A stretch of 64,000 nucleotides of DNA from Mesorhizobium sangaii (GCF_014207355.1 NZ_JACHEF010000001.1:1-64000), one strand, 5' to 3'. Positions 1 through 7,804 are shown, counted from the stretch's first letter. Made by a program: numbers and translations. The notes: a model not told the origin generated them from the letters alone.

Positions 1-95
1 ATCGCCGCCGTCAGCGACGTCTTGCCATGGTCAACGTGACCAATCGTGCCGATGTTCACATGAGGCTTGTTACGCTCGAATTTACCTTTTGCCAT
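1..95 (-). CDS. tuf: Elongation factor Tu, 5' end only (cut by window edge)
   Basis: Only the first 31 codons are present. The protein begins [20 protein letters not shown] and continues into the G1 P-loop GHVDHGKT at residues 19-26, which is diagnostic of EF-Tu, the GTPase that carries aminoacyl-tRNA to the ribosome. The ATG at 95 is preceded by AAGGAAAGAG, a good ribosome binding site. A sigma70-like promoter lies about 50 bases further upstream. In related genomes tuf commonly follows tRNA-Tyr and tRNA-Gly; here those tRNAs lie 4.2 kb upstream with other genes between. Confidence 0.97.
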   Translation of the reverse strand, partial: MAKGKFERNKPHVNIGTIGHVDHGKTSLTAA

Positions 96-144
96 AGTCT
101 CTTTCCTTGGACGGCCTGGACCTTCAGTTCAGTCGAATGCGGGG

Positions 145-173
145 CGATTAGCGACAAAGGCCAAAAAACACAA
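145..173 (-). promoter_or_regulatory. Putative tuf promoter
   Basis: Read on the minus strand, a -35 like TTGTGT (168-173) and a -10 like TAATCG (145-150) are separated by exactly 17 bases. They sit 50 bases upstream of the tuf start codon and give an untranslated leader of roughly 45 bases. Assignment is by inspection only. Confidence 0.5.
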
Positions 174-389
174 GCGTCTTTTGGCCGGGTGCCGTCTCAC
201 TCAGTCCGAACCATTGATCCGATTGCGGGGATATGGCGCTGATATAGGAAGGGACGAGACGAAATGAAATGGGTAGCAGGCGGATCGATCGAAGCCGCCA
301 CGGCGCTCGCTTGCCTGCCCATCCGTGTCTGATTCACCGACGGTTCATGGCCCATTGCGGTCGCCATCTAGGTCTGATTTCTTCGCCGG

Positions 390-1277
390 ATGCATTTCAT
401 TCCGACCGCCATCCGCGGCCCCCTGTTCATGATCGTCTCGACCGGGTCGTATCTCGTCAACGATACGATGATGAAACTCGCAACGTCGGGCCTGCCGTCC
501 TACGAAGTGCTGTTCCTGCGCGGTGCGGCGGCAACGCTCTGGGATTTCCCGCTGTTGTTCGCGTTGGGCTACGGCAGGCAGATTCCGCTGATCTTCGACA
601 GGCACGTGCTGCGCAGGAACCTGCTCGAGCTGGCGGCGATCCTCTGCTACGTGGTGGCGCTCGCCAACATGCAGATTGCGGATTCGACAGCACTCGGTCA
701 GATCACGCCACTGTTGATGCTGGTCGGCTCCTCGATCCTGTTCGGCGAGCGGATCGGCGGCCAACGGATGGCGCTGATCGGGCTCGGCTTCATCGGCGCG
801 CTGATGGTGGCGCAACCGACCATGCAAGGCATTTCGGTCTACGCCTTGCTGGCGCTCGGCAACGCGACGCTGTCGGCGGCACGCGACCTTGCCGGCCGGC
901 GGGTTACGGCAGAGGTGCCAGGGATGATCGTGGCGATCTCCGCCGTCGTGGTGGTGCTGATCGGCTCCGGTGCCGCGCATCTGGTTTCCGAACGCTGGGT
1001 CATGCCCGAGGCACGCCATCTGCTGCTGATGGCAGGCGCCGGATTTTTCCTGATCTTCGGCCACTTTTTCATCTTCATGGCCTACCGCGTCGGGCCGACC
1101 AGTGCGGTGGCGCCGTTCTACTATTGCTTCACCGTCTGGGCGGTCATTTCGGGCTTGCTGGTATTCGGGCAATTCCCCAATGCGCTGGCGGTTTGTGGCA
1201 TCCTGCTGGTTGTGGGCAGCGGACTCGCCATCGTCTCGCTGGACCAGCGCAAGCGCCGACTGACCGTCGTCGCCTAG
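390..1277 (+). CDS. DMT superfamily (EamA) transporter
   Basis: A 295-residue integral membrane protein with about ten hydrophobic segments arranged as two EamA repeats (roughly residues 10-140 and 150-285). This is the usual architecture of drug/metabolite transporters, which export or exchange small metabolites across the inner membrane. The substrate cannot be read from sequence. A conserved-looking TALGQITPLLMLVGSSILFG stretch closes the first repeat and FGHFFIFMAYRVGPTSAVAP lies in the second. The start is uncertain: an ATG at position 429 (MIVSTG) is also possible and would remove only a short N-terminus. It stands alone, divergent from tuf. Confidence 0.85.
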   Translation: MHFIPTAIRGPLFMIVSTGSYLVNDTMMKLATSGLPSYEVLFLRGAAATLWDFPLLFALGYGRQIPLIFDRHVLRRNLLELAAILCYVVALANMQIADSTALGQITPLLMLVGSSILFGERIGGQRMALIGLGFIGALMVAQPTMQGISVYALLALGNATLSAARDLAGRRVTAEVPGMIVAISAVVVVLIGSGAAHLVSERWVMPEARHLLLMAGAGFFLIFGHFFIFMAYRVGPTSAVAPFYYCFTVWAVISGLLVFGQFPNALAVCGILLVVGSGLAIVSLDQRKRRLTVVA

Positions 1278-1412
1278 GCCCGCCCAAGCAGGCCACGCGG
1301 GCGATCACCCGCGTCTCTCCGCGCGCTGTTGCCGAGCGGAAAAAGATCGTCTAATCGGCGAAGACCGTGCAATCCAGGACGCCATGATCAATCAGCCAAG
1401 GGAGTTTCCCCC

Positions 1413-1550
1413 ATGACGGATTTTGACCAGAACAAGAACTCCGACGCCGAGCACAAGGCCGCCATCCGCAAGTCAATCATCGGCTGGACGGTGTTCATCG
1501 CGGGAACGCTGATCTTTTTCGCCGCAGCCGACGCAGTGCTGATGCCATAG
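1413..1550 (+). CDS. Small single-pass membrane protein, function unknown
   Basis: A 45-residue protein with a charged N-terminus (MTDFDQNKNSDAEHKAAIRK) followed by one hydrophobic segment (about residues 22-42, IIGWTVFIAGTLIFFAAADA). A GGGAG ribosome binding site lies about 8 bases before the ATG. The reading frame stays open upstream to 1329, but the better ribosome binding site and the sensible topology favour 1413. It resembles the many unnamed one-helix proteins of rhizobia; no function can be given. Confidence 0.6.
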   Translation: MTDFDQNKNSDAEHKAAIRKSIIGWTVFIAGTLIFFAAADAVLMP

Positions 1551-1614
1551 GCAAGCTGTTGCGTGCGGCCCGAAGCCGGTACTCAGCGAATTTCGAAATT
1601 TCAGATGATCGGGC

Positions 1615-1670
1615 AGCGCCTACAGTGGTTCTGAAACGCAGAACCGCTCTACCTCTTTGTTTTTACGCCC
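1615..1670. repeat. Rhizobial intergenic palindrome fragment
   Basis: GGTTCTG (1627-1633) is inverted as CAGAACC (1639-1645) and is followed by CTCTACCTCTTTGTTTTTAC. This tail is familiar from short palindromic repeats scattered between rhizobial genes. It sits at the convergent ends of two small genes and could act as a terminator for either. Confidence 0.45.
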
Positions 1671-1917
1671 GTCTTCCGCTGAACTGGTGGTAGGCCCACA
1701 GCACGACCACCGCGCCGATCACGGCGACGATCAGGCTGTAGATGTTGAGGCCGGTGACGCCGGACGCGCCGAAGGCGCTGAAGATCAGGCCGCCGACAAC
1801 GGCGCCGACGATGCCGAGCACGATGTCCATCAAAATGCCCTGGCCGCTCTTGTTGACGATCTTGCTGCCCAGGAAGCCGGCGATGACGCCGAGTATGATC
1901 CAGCTGATGATTGACAT
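1663..1917 (-). CDS. GlsB/YeaQ/YmgE family membrane protein
   Basis: An 84-residue protein with three hydrophobic, glycine-rich segments beginning MSIISWIILGVIAGFLGSKI. This fits the transglycosylase-associated (GlsB/YeaQ/YmgE) family, whose members are small inner-membrane proteins often linked to general stress or envelope conditions. The start at 1917 is chosen because GGAGAGG lies just upstream; the frame stays open to 1956. A DUF937 protein gene starts 130 bases away in the opposite direction, and small stress-type genes often lie together like this. Confidence 0.85.
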   Translation of the reverse strand: MSIISWIILGVIAGFLGSKIVNKSGQGILMDIVLGIVGAVVGGLIFSAFGASGVTGLNIYSLIVAVIGAVVVLWAYHQFSGRRA

Positions 1918-2047
1918 TTTTTCCTCTCCATCCACCCGCCGGCCGAACATTTTCATAGGATTGTCAAAAGCTCAAGCCAACTTGAAATTCCGCCCGCATG
2001 CCCCATTGTTGAGGAAGGGTTGGGCTGGTCGCTATGGAGGATCCACT

Positions 2048-2512
2048 ATGGGACTTTTTGACAACGCCGTTCCCGGCGGCAACATCACCAAACCGTTGAT
2101 GATCGCGCTTGGCGCGCTGCTGGTCGGAAAAATGCTGAGCGGCAGAAATGCTGAACAACCGGACCAGACCGAGACCCCGGCCCCGACCGGACCCGCTTCC
2201 ACCGGAACGACCTCCGCCGACGGCGGCCTGCTCGGTGGACTAGGCGGCCTGCTCGACAAGCTTAGGGATGCCGGCCACGGCAATGTCGCCGACTCGTGGG
2301 TCGGCACCGGGCAGAACCAGTCGATCAATGCCAATGATCTCGGCGCCGCACTCGGGCCGCAGGTCATTCACGAGATCGCGCAACGGACGGGGATGGACGA
2401 ACAGGAACTGCTCAAGCAGCTGTCCACGGCCTTGCCCGGCGTCATCGACAAGCTGACGCCGAACGGCCAGGTACCGCAGCAGCACCAGGTTGCGTCCGCG
2501 TTCAACAGCTAG
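2048..2512 (+). CDS. YidB-like DUF937 family protein
   Basis: A 154-residue protein starting MGLFDNAVPGGNITKPLMIA, with a glycine-rich linker (GGLLGGLGGLLDKLRDAGHG, about residues 60-80). The C-terminal half (SWVGTGQNQSINANDLGAAL and ELLKQLSTALPGVIDKLTPN) is typical of the YidB/DUF937 family. The family's role is unclear; the fold is a helical, YidB-like domain. A strong GGAGG ribosome binding site precedes the ATG at 2048, so the longer open frame from 1742 is rejected. Confidence 0.85.
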   Translation: MGLFDNAVPGGNITKPLMIALGALLVGKMLSGRNAEQPDQTETPAPTGPASTGTTSADGGLLGGLGGLLDKLRDAGHGNVADSWVGTGQNQSINANDLGAALGPQVIHEIAQRTGMDEQELLKQLSTALPGVIDKLTPNGQVPQQHQVASAFNS

Positions 2513-2595
2513 CGCGGCTCAGACATCTGCACAGCTGGAGCGCTACGCGGCTTTTCGCGCGGTGTTTCGGCTGGCAGATCGCAGGGATGTGAGTC

Positions 2596-2615
2596 TGGAG
2601 CGGGTAGAGGGAATC
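2596..2615 (-). repeat. Direct repeat of the tRNA-Gly 3' end (att-like)
   Basis: These 20 bases match the last 20 bases of the tRNA-Gly gene (4309-4328, including its encoded CCA) at 19 of 20 positions and in the same orientation. The match ends abruptly on both sides. Partial copies of a tRNA 3' end are the usual trace of integration by a tyrosine recombinase. The two copies bracket 1.7 kb holding the SnoaL-like and LysR genes; no integrase gene is present. Confidence 0.55.
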
Positions 2616-2723
2616 CGTACATGAGGATCGCGTTCGTTTTCATCGGCATAACTCTGATTTCGGCCTCCGGAAACGCCCCCGCCTAGCTCACCCTCTCGAT
2701 CGCAGGAGGGCATGCACCACTCG

Positions 2724-3134
2724 TCACATGGGTGCGGCACCGATTTGTTGCAGAAGCCCCAACAAGTCCGGCTGCCCACGTTCGCCTACGATCTGTCCAT
2801 TGGACCAGTGATAGAAATTCATCGCCTGGAAGGCGATTTTCTTTCCCGTGGGTGGAACGCCGAAGAAGCTCCCTTGATGTGTGCCTCTCATAGTGAAGCG
2901 CGCGGCAACGTTGCCCCCCTCGGTGATCGTCTCCTCAAGAGTCCACTGGATGTCAGGAAAACCGCCGCGCATCATCCCGATGACCTCGAGATAGCCGGCC
3001 GGTCCGGTCACCGGCTCGGGACGACCGGGAACGTGGAATATTGCTTGTGGCGAGATGAGTTCCTCAGCGAGCTTTTCGCTCGCCGTGTTGATGAACTCGA
3101 CGAACCGCTGCATGAGGCGCTTGCTGTCTTCCAT
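2724..3134 (-). CDS. SnoaL-like (NTF2 superfamily) protein
   Basis: A 136-residue protein beginning MEDSKRLMQRFVEFINTASE. It shows features of the SnoaL/ester-cyclase branch of the NTF2-like fold: FHVPGRPEPVTGPAGYLEVI, RGGFPDIQWTLEETI, RFTMRGTHQGSFFGVPPTGK and a C-terminal strand-rich end. Members of this fold bind small hydrophobic molecules or act as isomerases, cyclases or hydrolases; no substrate can be assigned. The open frame reaches 3527, but AGAGAA upstream of the ATG at 3134 and the family length support the short form. It is divergent from the neighbouring LysR gene, which probably regulates it. Confidence 0.8.
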   Translation of the reverse strand: MEDSKRLMQRFVEFINTASEKLAEELISPQAIFHVPGRPEPVTGPAGYLEVIGMMRGGFPDIQWTLEETITEGGNVAARFTMRGTHQGSFFGVPPTGKKIAFQAMNFYHWSNGQIVGERGQPDLLGLLQQIGAAPM

Positions 3135-3291
3135 GTCTGTTCTCTCTGGGTAAGCGAGTGGCGAGAAATTAGGAAATGTTGAACAATTGAGCGGCGGCCA
3201 CGCTGGCCGGAGGGTTGAACCCTCCAGACGTAATATCGGGCAAGTCGCATATTGACGGAATGGGGGCCGTCGAGCGAATAATACGGACGAA

Positions 3292-4197
3292 ATGTCCGCA
3301 ATTAGCAATCTCGAATCAATGAGCGGCCTGGTGGCGTTCGTCGCCTCGGTCGAGACCGGCGGCTTCGCCGCAGCGGGCCGGCGTCTTGGTGTGTCTGCTT
3401 CGGCGGTCGGCAAGGCCGTTGCTCGCCTGGAGGCTCGGCTTGGTGTCAGGCTTCTCCACCGTACGACCCGCTCCATCGCGGTGACCGGTGAAGGCAATCT
3501 TCTTTTTGAACGCGCGACGCGCATCATCGAAGATGTTCAGGAAGCCGAGAATGCGATCGCCGAGACACGCACCTTCCCGCGCGGACTACTGAAGGTGAGC
3601 ATACCGGCGGCCATGGGACGCCGCATTATCGTTCCAGCGCTCGATCAATTCATCTCGGCCTATCCCAAGGTTATTCTCGACGTCAGTCTGGACGATCGGA
3701 TGGTGGATATCGTGGAAGGGGGTTTTGACCTTGTCCTGCGCACAGGTGACCTTCAAGACTCTCGGTTGATTGCGCGAAAGCTCGCGCCACATCGGTTCGT
3801 CACCTGCGGGTCCCCCGCCTATCTCGAAAGACGGGGAGCACCACAGACGCCCGATGACGTACCCGCCCACACCTGTCTGCGTCTCCGGTTTCCTACGACG
3901 GGCCGGCTGGAATATTGGGCCTTCAAAGGATGGAAGGCTCCTGGGCGCCCGCCGAATGGGCCTGTGTTCAACGATATCGAGGCCGTAGCCCTGGCTGCTA
4001 TCGCCGGCCTCGGTCTTGCCCAATTGCCCCACTATCTGGCGGCGCGTGCCATCGCGGATGGACGTCTTCGTACCGTGCTCGCCGATTATGCGGTCAGTCG
4101 GGGCGACATTTGGCTCATACGACCTCCTGCGAGTTCAGAAAGTCCGCGCGTCCGCGTGTTCGCGACATTTTTGACCAAGTTGATTGAATCGATCTGA
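3292..4197 (+). CDS. LysR family transcriptional regulator
   Basis: A 301-residue protein with an N-terminal winged helix-turn-helix (about residues 8-65, including GGFAAAGRRLGVSASAVGKA and RLEARLGVRLLHRTTRSIAV) and a periplasmic-binding-like effector domain (about 90-295). It fits the common AaeR/YafC-like LysR subgroup in length and in the LHRTTRS turn. It is transcribed away from the SnoaL-like gene, with 157 bases between the start codons. This is the classic LysR arrangement for control of the divergent gene plus autoregulation; that role is inferred. Both genes lie within the possible tRNA-Gly island. Confidence 0.92.
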   Translation: MSAISNLESMSGLVAFVASVETGGFAAAGRRLGVSASAVGKAVARLEARLGVRLLHRTTRSIAVTGEGNLLFERATRIIEDVQEAENAIAETRTFPRGLLKVSIPAAMGRRIIVPALDQFISAYPKVILDVSLDDRMVDIVEGGFDLVLRTGDLQDSRLIARKLAPHRFVTCGSPAYLERRGAPQTPDDVPAHTCLRLRFPTTGRLEYWAFKGWKAPGRPPNGPVFNDIEAVALAAIAGLGLAQLPHYLAARAIADGRLRTVLADYAVSRGDIWLIRPPASSESPRVRVFATFLTKLIESI

Positions 4198-4308
4198 AAC
4201 CGTTGGATCGAGATCGCAGTTCGACGGATACATTCCATCCGCAAGATTCCGGCGAAACCTCGGCTGAAGCAATAAGTGGCTGTCCGGATTGCTAGAAATT
4301 CCGAGGCT

Positions 4309-4382
4309 TGGAGCGGGTAGCGGGAATCGAACCCGCATATTCAGCTTGGAAGGCTGCTGCTCTACCACTGAGCTATACCCGC
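4309..4382 (-). tRNA. tRNA-Gly (anticodon TCC)
   Basis: A 74-base tRNA with acceptor stem GCGGGTA paired with TACCCGC, D arm AGCTCAGTGGTAGAGC, anticodon TCC, T arm GGGTTCGATTCCC and an encoded CCA. The last 20 bases are repeated at 2596-2615. It lies 89 bases downstream of tRNA-Tyr and is probably co-transcribed with it. Confidence 0.96.
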
Positions 4383-4407
4383 GCCTTGCACTGAAGTACC
4401 GGATTCC

Positions 4408-4433
4408 CCGGAAAAGCGCCATGCACTTTTCGG
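4408..4433. repeat. Palindromic element between two tRNA genes
   Basis: GGAAAAGCG is followed by CCATGCA and CTTTTCGG, forming an imperfect hairpin inside the tRNA-Tyr/tRNA-Gly spacer. The core AAAGCGCCATGC recurs at 30117-30128, so the two loci carry members of the same short palindromic family. It may affect processing of the tRNA transcript. Confidence 0.5.
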
Positions 4434-4471
4434 TCCGATGCTTTCGCGTTTCAGGGCTTCCGGGCCGGCAG

Positions 4472-4556
4472 TGGTGGAGAGGGTTGGATTCGAACCAACG
4501 TAGGCTAAGCCAACGGATTTACAGTCCGTCCCCTTTAACCACTCGGGCACCTCTCC
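4472..4556 (-). tRNA. tRNA-Tyr (anticodon GTA)
   Basis: An 85-base class II tRNA with acceptor GGAGAGG paired with CCTCTCC, a long variable arm, anticodon GTA within GGACTGTAAATCC, T arm TTGGTTCGAATCCAA and an encoded CCA. It is first in a tRNA-Tyr/tRNA-Gly pair served by the promoter at 4638-4666. Confidence 0.96.
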
Positions 4557-4637
4557 AGTCTGCCGCCGGAGCCATGCAACGAGGCATTCACGCCAATCCG
4601 GACCCGAGTTAAGTCTTCTCCGAAACCAGCGAAGCGC

Positions 4638-4666
4638 CTTATGGCGGCAAGGCCATTGGGTGTCAA
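4638..4666 (-). promoter_or_regulatory. Promoter for the tRNA-Tyr/tRNA-Gly pair
   Basis: On the minus strand a perfect -35 TTGACA (4661-4666) and a -10 CATAAG (4638-4643) are separated by 17 bases. They lie about 80 bases upstream of the mature tRNA-Tyr 5' end, which implies a 5' leader removed by RNase P. Confidence 0.6.
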
Positions 4667-4754
4667 CCGCGCAACCGGCGTTTTTCGATGTTGTTCGCCG
4701 GCTGCGGCGACGAGCCATATCCTTGGCCTGAGGAGACCGCTATAGAAGCCGGCC

Positions 4755-5603
4755 ATGAGCGACAAAACCAACACCCCCAAAGACACCCATTACGCCAAGC
4801 TGCGCCGCGCCTATCGCGACGAGAAAAGCGGCGGCGCACCGGCGTTCAGGCCCCGGCAGCCGGTTCCACCGGGCGAACATGCCGCGGACGGACTGGTGCG
4901 GCTCTATGGCCTGCACACGGTGCGGGCGGCGCTCGACAATCCGCGCCGCAAGATCAGAAAGATGCTGGTCACGCGCAATGCGGCCGAACGCCTGGAAATC
5001 GCCGATATCGCCGCCCTGCCCTTCAAGGTGGACCTGGTCGAACCCAGGGATATCGACAAGATCACCGGCTCGGACGCCGTGCATCAGGGCGTGTTGATCG
5101 AGGCCGAGCCGCTGAAGCCGAAGCGGCTTGACGCACTTGGCGATGCAAGGCTGGTGCTGGTGCTCGACCGGGTCACCGATCCGCACAATGTCGGCGCCAT
5201 CCTGCGCTCGGCGGTTGCCTTCGGCGCCGGCGCGCTGATCACCACGGCCCGCCACAGCCCGCAGGAATCGGGCGTGCTGGCGAAATCGGCCTCAGGCGCG
5301 CTGGAGCATATCGACCAGATCGAGGTGAAGAACCTGGCCGACGCGCTTGGCCAGTTGCACGAGGCCGGGTTCCAGACCATCGGCCTCGATTCGGACGGGC
5401 CGGCGGAGCTCGAAACGAGTTTTGCAGGTGACAGAATAGCGCTGGTGCTCGGCGCCGAGGGCAAGGGCCTGCGCCAGAAGACGCGCGATACCGTGACGAC
5501 GCTGGCGCGGCTCGACATGCCCGGCGCGATCCGTTCGCTCAATGTGTCAAACGCCGCGGCGATCAGCCTCTATGCGGCGCGGGCATTTTTGAAGCGCGGT
5601 TGA
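4755..5603 (+). CDS. rlmB: 23S rRNA (guanosine-2251-2'-O)-methyltransferase (TrmH/SPOUT family)
   Basis: A 282-residue protein with an N-terminal substrate-binding domain (about residues 48-120, starting LYGLHTVRAALDNP) and a C-terminal SpoU/TrmH methyltransferase domain. The domain carries all three family motifs: LDRVTDPHNVGAILRSAVAF, LVLGAEGKGLR and MPGAIRSLNVSNAAAISLY. The trefoil-knotted domain binds S-adenosylmethionine and methylates the 2'-OH of a conserved guanosine in the 23S P-loop. The first 45 residues are a basic, low-complexity extension common in rhizobial homologues. Neighbouring tRNA-Tyr and tRNA-Gly genes are typical company. Confidence 0.92.
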   Translation: MSDKTNTPKDTHYAKLRRAYRDEKSGGAPAFRPRQPVPPGEHAADGLVRLYGLHTVRAALDNPRRKIRKMLVTRNAAERLEIADIAALPFKVDLVEPRDIDKITGSDAVHQGVLIEAEPLKPKRLDALGDARLVLVLDRVTDPHNVGAILRSAVAFGAGALITTARHSPQESGVLAKSASGALEHIDQIEVKNLADALGQLHEAGFQTIGLDSDGPAELETSFAGDRIALVLGAEGKGLRQKTRDTVTTLARLDMPGAIRSLNVSNAAAISLYAARAFLKRG

Positions 5604-5733
5604 GCCTCACGCGACAGTACGCGTTCGGCGAAACATCCCGAATACGAAACGGGCTCCGGCGATGGACGCAGGAGCCCGCTCTTCGACAGGCACGAGTTGG
5701 CGACTTGGGAACGTTGCGCCGCCCTCTCCTGAC

Positions 5734-6651
5734 CTATGCCGCTTTGCCTTTGACGTCGGCTGCGTTGTCGCCGACCTCGAAATTGGCCATCCGCTCCAGC
5801 GCCCTGACCAGCGCCGAGTGATCCTCCTTGGCGCCGCCATTGGCGGCGCAGGAATTGAACAGCTGCTGCGTGGTCGAGGTGTTGGGCAGCGAAACGCCGA
5901 GTGCTTTTGCCCCTTCCAGCGCCAGGTTGAGGTCCTTCTGGTGCAGTTCGATGCGGAAGCCCGGCGCGAAGGTGCGCTTGACCATGCGCTCGCCATGCAC
6001 TTCGAGAATGCGCGAGGCCGCCAGCCCGCCCATCAGCGCTTGCCTGACCTTGGCCGGATCGGCACCGGCTTTCGATGCAAAAACAAGCGCTTCGGCGACA
6101 GCTTCAATGGTCAGCGCGACGACGATCTGGTTGGCCACCTTGGTGGTCTGGCCAACGCCGTTCGGCCCGACCAGGGTGATGTTCTTGCCCATCTTCTCGA
6201 ACACCGGCCTGGCGCGCTCGAACGCCTTGTCCTCGCCGCCGACCATGATGGTCAGCGATGCCGCCTTGGCGCCGACTTCGCCGCCCGAAACCGGCGCATC
6301 GAGATAGTCGCAGCCGAGTTCGTTGATCTTCCTGGCGAACACCTTGGTCTCGATCGGCGAGATCGAGCTCATGTCGATCACCAGCTTGCCCTTGGTCAGG
6401 CCGGACGCGACGCCGTTGTCGCCGAACAGCACATCGGCGACCTGTGGTGTGTCAGGCACCATGGTGACGATGATGTCGGCCGCCTTGGCCACGGCGGCAT
6501 GGCCCGAGACTGACTTCAGCCCCTTGGCGACGAGGTCAGCCGGCGGCTTCGAGCGATGGTCACTGGCGATGACCGTATAACCGGCATCCAGCAGATGCCC
6601 CGCCATCGGCGCGCCCATGATGCCGAGACCGATGAAGCCGATGGTTTCCAT
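5734..6651 (-). CDS. glxR: 2-hydroxy-3-oxopropionate (tartronate semialdehyde) reductase
   Basis: A 305-residue beta-hydroxyacid dehydrogenase. The N-terminal Rossmann motif is GFIGLGIMGAPMAGHLLDAG (residues 5-24). The substrate-binding SGGEVGAKAASLTIMVGG segment lies near residue 121, and the catalytic lysine sits in GVGQTTKVANQIVVA, near residue 170. It reduces tartronate semialdehyde to D-glycerate with NAD(P)H. It is the last gene of gcl-hyi-glxR, so it takes the product of glyoxylate carboligase, isomerised as needed by Hyi. A 190-base gap holding a palindromic repeat separates it from hyi. The pathway fit makes the call firm; other 3-hydroxyacid dehydrogenases look alike. Confidence 0.92.
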   Translation of the reverse strand: METIGFIGLGIMGAPMAGHLLDAGYTVIASDHRSKPPADLVAKGLKSVSGHAAVAKAADIIVTMVPDTPQVADVLFGDNGVASGLTKGKLVIDMSSISPIETKVFARKINELGCDYLDAPVSGGEVGAKAASLTIMVGGEDKAFERARPVFEKMGKNITLVGPNGVGQTTKVANQIVVALTIEAVAEALVFASKAGADPAKVRQALMGGLAASRILEVHGERMVKRTFAPGFRIELHQKDLNLALEGAKALGVSLPNTSTTQQLFNSCAANGGAKEDHSALVRALERMANFEVGDNAADVKGKAA

Positions 6652-6700
6652 TGTTTTTCTCCGAAAGTGTTGTCCGAACTCATCGAAGGCTGGCGCTGCC

Positions 6701-6827
6701 CCTCATCCGCCTGCCGGCACCTTCTCCCCGTATAGTGACGGGGAGAAGGGAAGTGCTCCAGCGCTGGCGACCCCCTCTCCCCGTCTCTATACGGGGAGAG
6801 GGTAAGGGTGAGGGGCGGCGCAAGCGT
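6701..6827. repeat. Composite rhizobial palindromic repeat
   Basis: Two strong hairpins stand side by side: CCTTCTCCCCGT paired with ACGGGGAGAAGG, and CCCTCTCCCCGT paired with ACGGGGAGAGGG. Both are enclosed by an outer inversion, CCCCTCATC against GGTGAGGGG. Such units are abundant between genes in Rhizobiales. This one lies inside the gcl-hyi-glxR operon and could form an mRNA-stabilising or attenuating structure. Confidence 0.8.
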
Positions 6828-6844
6828 TGCACAGTTTCTGGCGC

Positions 6845-7642
6845 TCAAGCCGCAGCACTTCCCTGTCCGGCCAGTTCCCTGAACCAATCCAGCCCAGCCT
6901 CCGTGCCGGCCTTCGGCTTGTATTCCGCGCCGATCCAGCCGGCATAGCCGATGCGGTCGATATGCTCGTAGAGGAAGGGATAGTTGATCTCGCCCGTCCC
7001 CGGCTCGTGACGGCCGGGATTGTCCGCAAGCTGGATATGCGCGATGCGGCCGAGGTTTGCCTCGATGGTACGGGCGAGATCCCCCTCCATGATCTGCATG
7101 TGATAGATGTCGTATTGCAGGAACAGGTTCTTCGAGCCGATACGGTCGATCAGCGCCAGCGCCTGGTCGGAATAGTTTAGGAAGAAGCCGGGGATATCGA
7201 GCGTATTGATCGGCTCGATCAGCAGTCGGATGCCGGCCTGCTCCAGTTTCTCCGCCGCAAAGGCCAGGTTTTCGGCAAAGACGTCCTCCAGCACCTTGCG
7301 GTCGGCGCCCGCGGGCGCGATGCCGGCAAGGCAATTGACCTGCTGGCAGCCGAGTGCCTGCGCGTAGGTGATCGCCTTGGCGATGCCCTGGCGGAATTCC
7401 GGCACGCGATCCGGCAGCACGGCAATGCCGCGTTCGCCCTTGCCCCAATCGCCCAGCGGCAGATTGAACAGAACCTGCGTCAGGCCGTTTTTCTTCAGCC
7501 GGGCGGCGACCACCTCAGGCGCGTGATCGTAGGGGCCGATATATTCGACGCCCTTGAAGCCCGCGCGGGCAGCAGCATCGAAGCGGTCGAGGAACTCATG
7601 CTCGCCAAAGAGCATCGAAAGATTGGCTGAGAAACGCGGCAT
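6845..7642 (-). CDS. hyi: Hydroxypyruvate isomerase
   Basis: A 265-residue TIM-barrel protein of the xylose-isomerase-like (AP endonuclease 2) superfamily, beginning MPRFSANLSMLFGEHEFLDR. The hydroxypyruvate isomerase signature is clear in FSANLSMLF, GVEYIGPYDH, LIEPINTLDIPGFFLNYSDQ (the metal-binding Glu lies in LIEPIN), LQYDIYHMQIMEGDLARTIE, and HIQLADNPGRHEPGTGEINY. It interconverts hydroxypyruvate and tartronate semialdehyde. The length is normal for the family. It follows gcl after a 160-base gap containing a large inverted repeat and precedes glxR. The three genes together form the glycerate pathway for glyoxylate use. Confidence 0.93.
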   Translation of the reverse strand: MPRFSANLSMLFGEHEFLDRFDAAARAGFKGVEYIGPYDHAPEVVAARLKKNGLTQVLFNLPLGDWGKGERGIAVLPDRVPEFRQGIAKAITYAQALGCQQVNCLAGIAPAGADRKVLEDVFAENLAFAAEKLEQAGIRLLIEPINTLDIPGFFLNYSDQALALIDRIGSKNLFLQYDIYHMQIMEGDLARTIEANLGRIAHIQLADNPGRHEPGTGEINYPFLYEHIDRIGYAGWIGAEYKPKAGTEAGLDWFRELAGQGSAAA

Positions 7643-7689
7643 TCTTTTTGTCCTTCTTCCTTGGGTGCGTTGAGATTCAGGTCAGGCCG

Positions 7690-7790
7690 AGTCGAAAACG
7701 GTGGGTTCCGAGAACCGGAGCGGAGCGTACTTTTGGGTACGTGAGCACCGGAAGCGCAGGGAACCGCCGTTTGCAGGCCGGCATCACCTG
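7690..7790. repeat. Large imperfect inverted repeat within the gcl operon
   Basis: The left arm, from AACGGTGGGTTCC through GGAGCGTAC-type sequence, pairs with a right arm reading GGTACGTGAGC through GGGAACCGCCGTT, around a TTTT centre. The structure fills most of the gcl-hyi spacer. It resembles an abundant rhizobial palindromic family and may tune mRNA levels between the two cistrons. Confidence 0.6.
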
Positions 7791-7804
7791 AATATCAACA
7801 TACC

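Noticed and set aside
269..1354. A 361-codon open frame overlapping the DMT transporter in another frame
   Set aside because: It is arginine- and proline-rich and lacks any family pattern. The overlapping frame encodes a clear EamA membrane protein.
6701..7790. Insertion sequence remnants within the gcl operon
   Set aside because: No transposase frame, terminal repeats with target duplication or length suited to an IS; the elements are short palindromic repeats.
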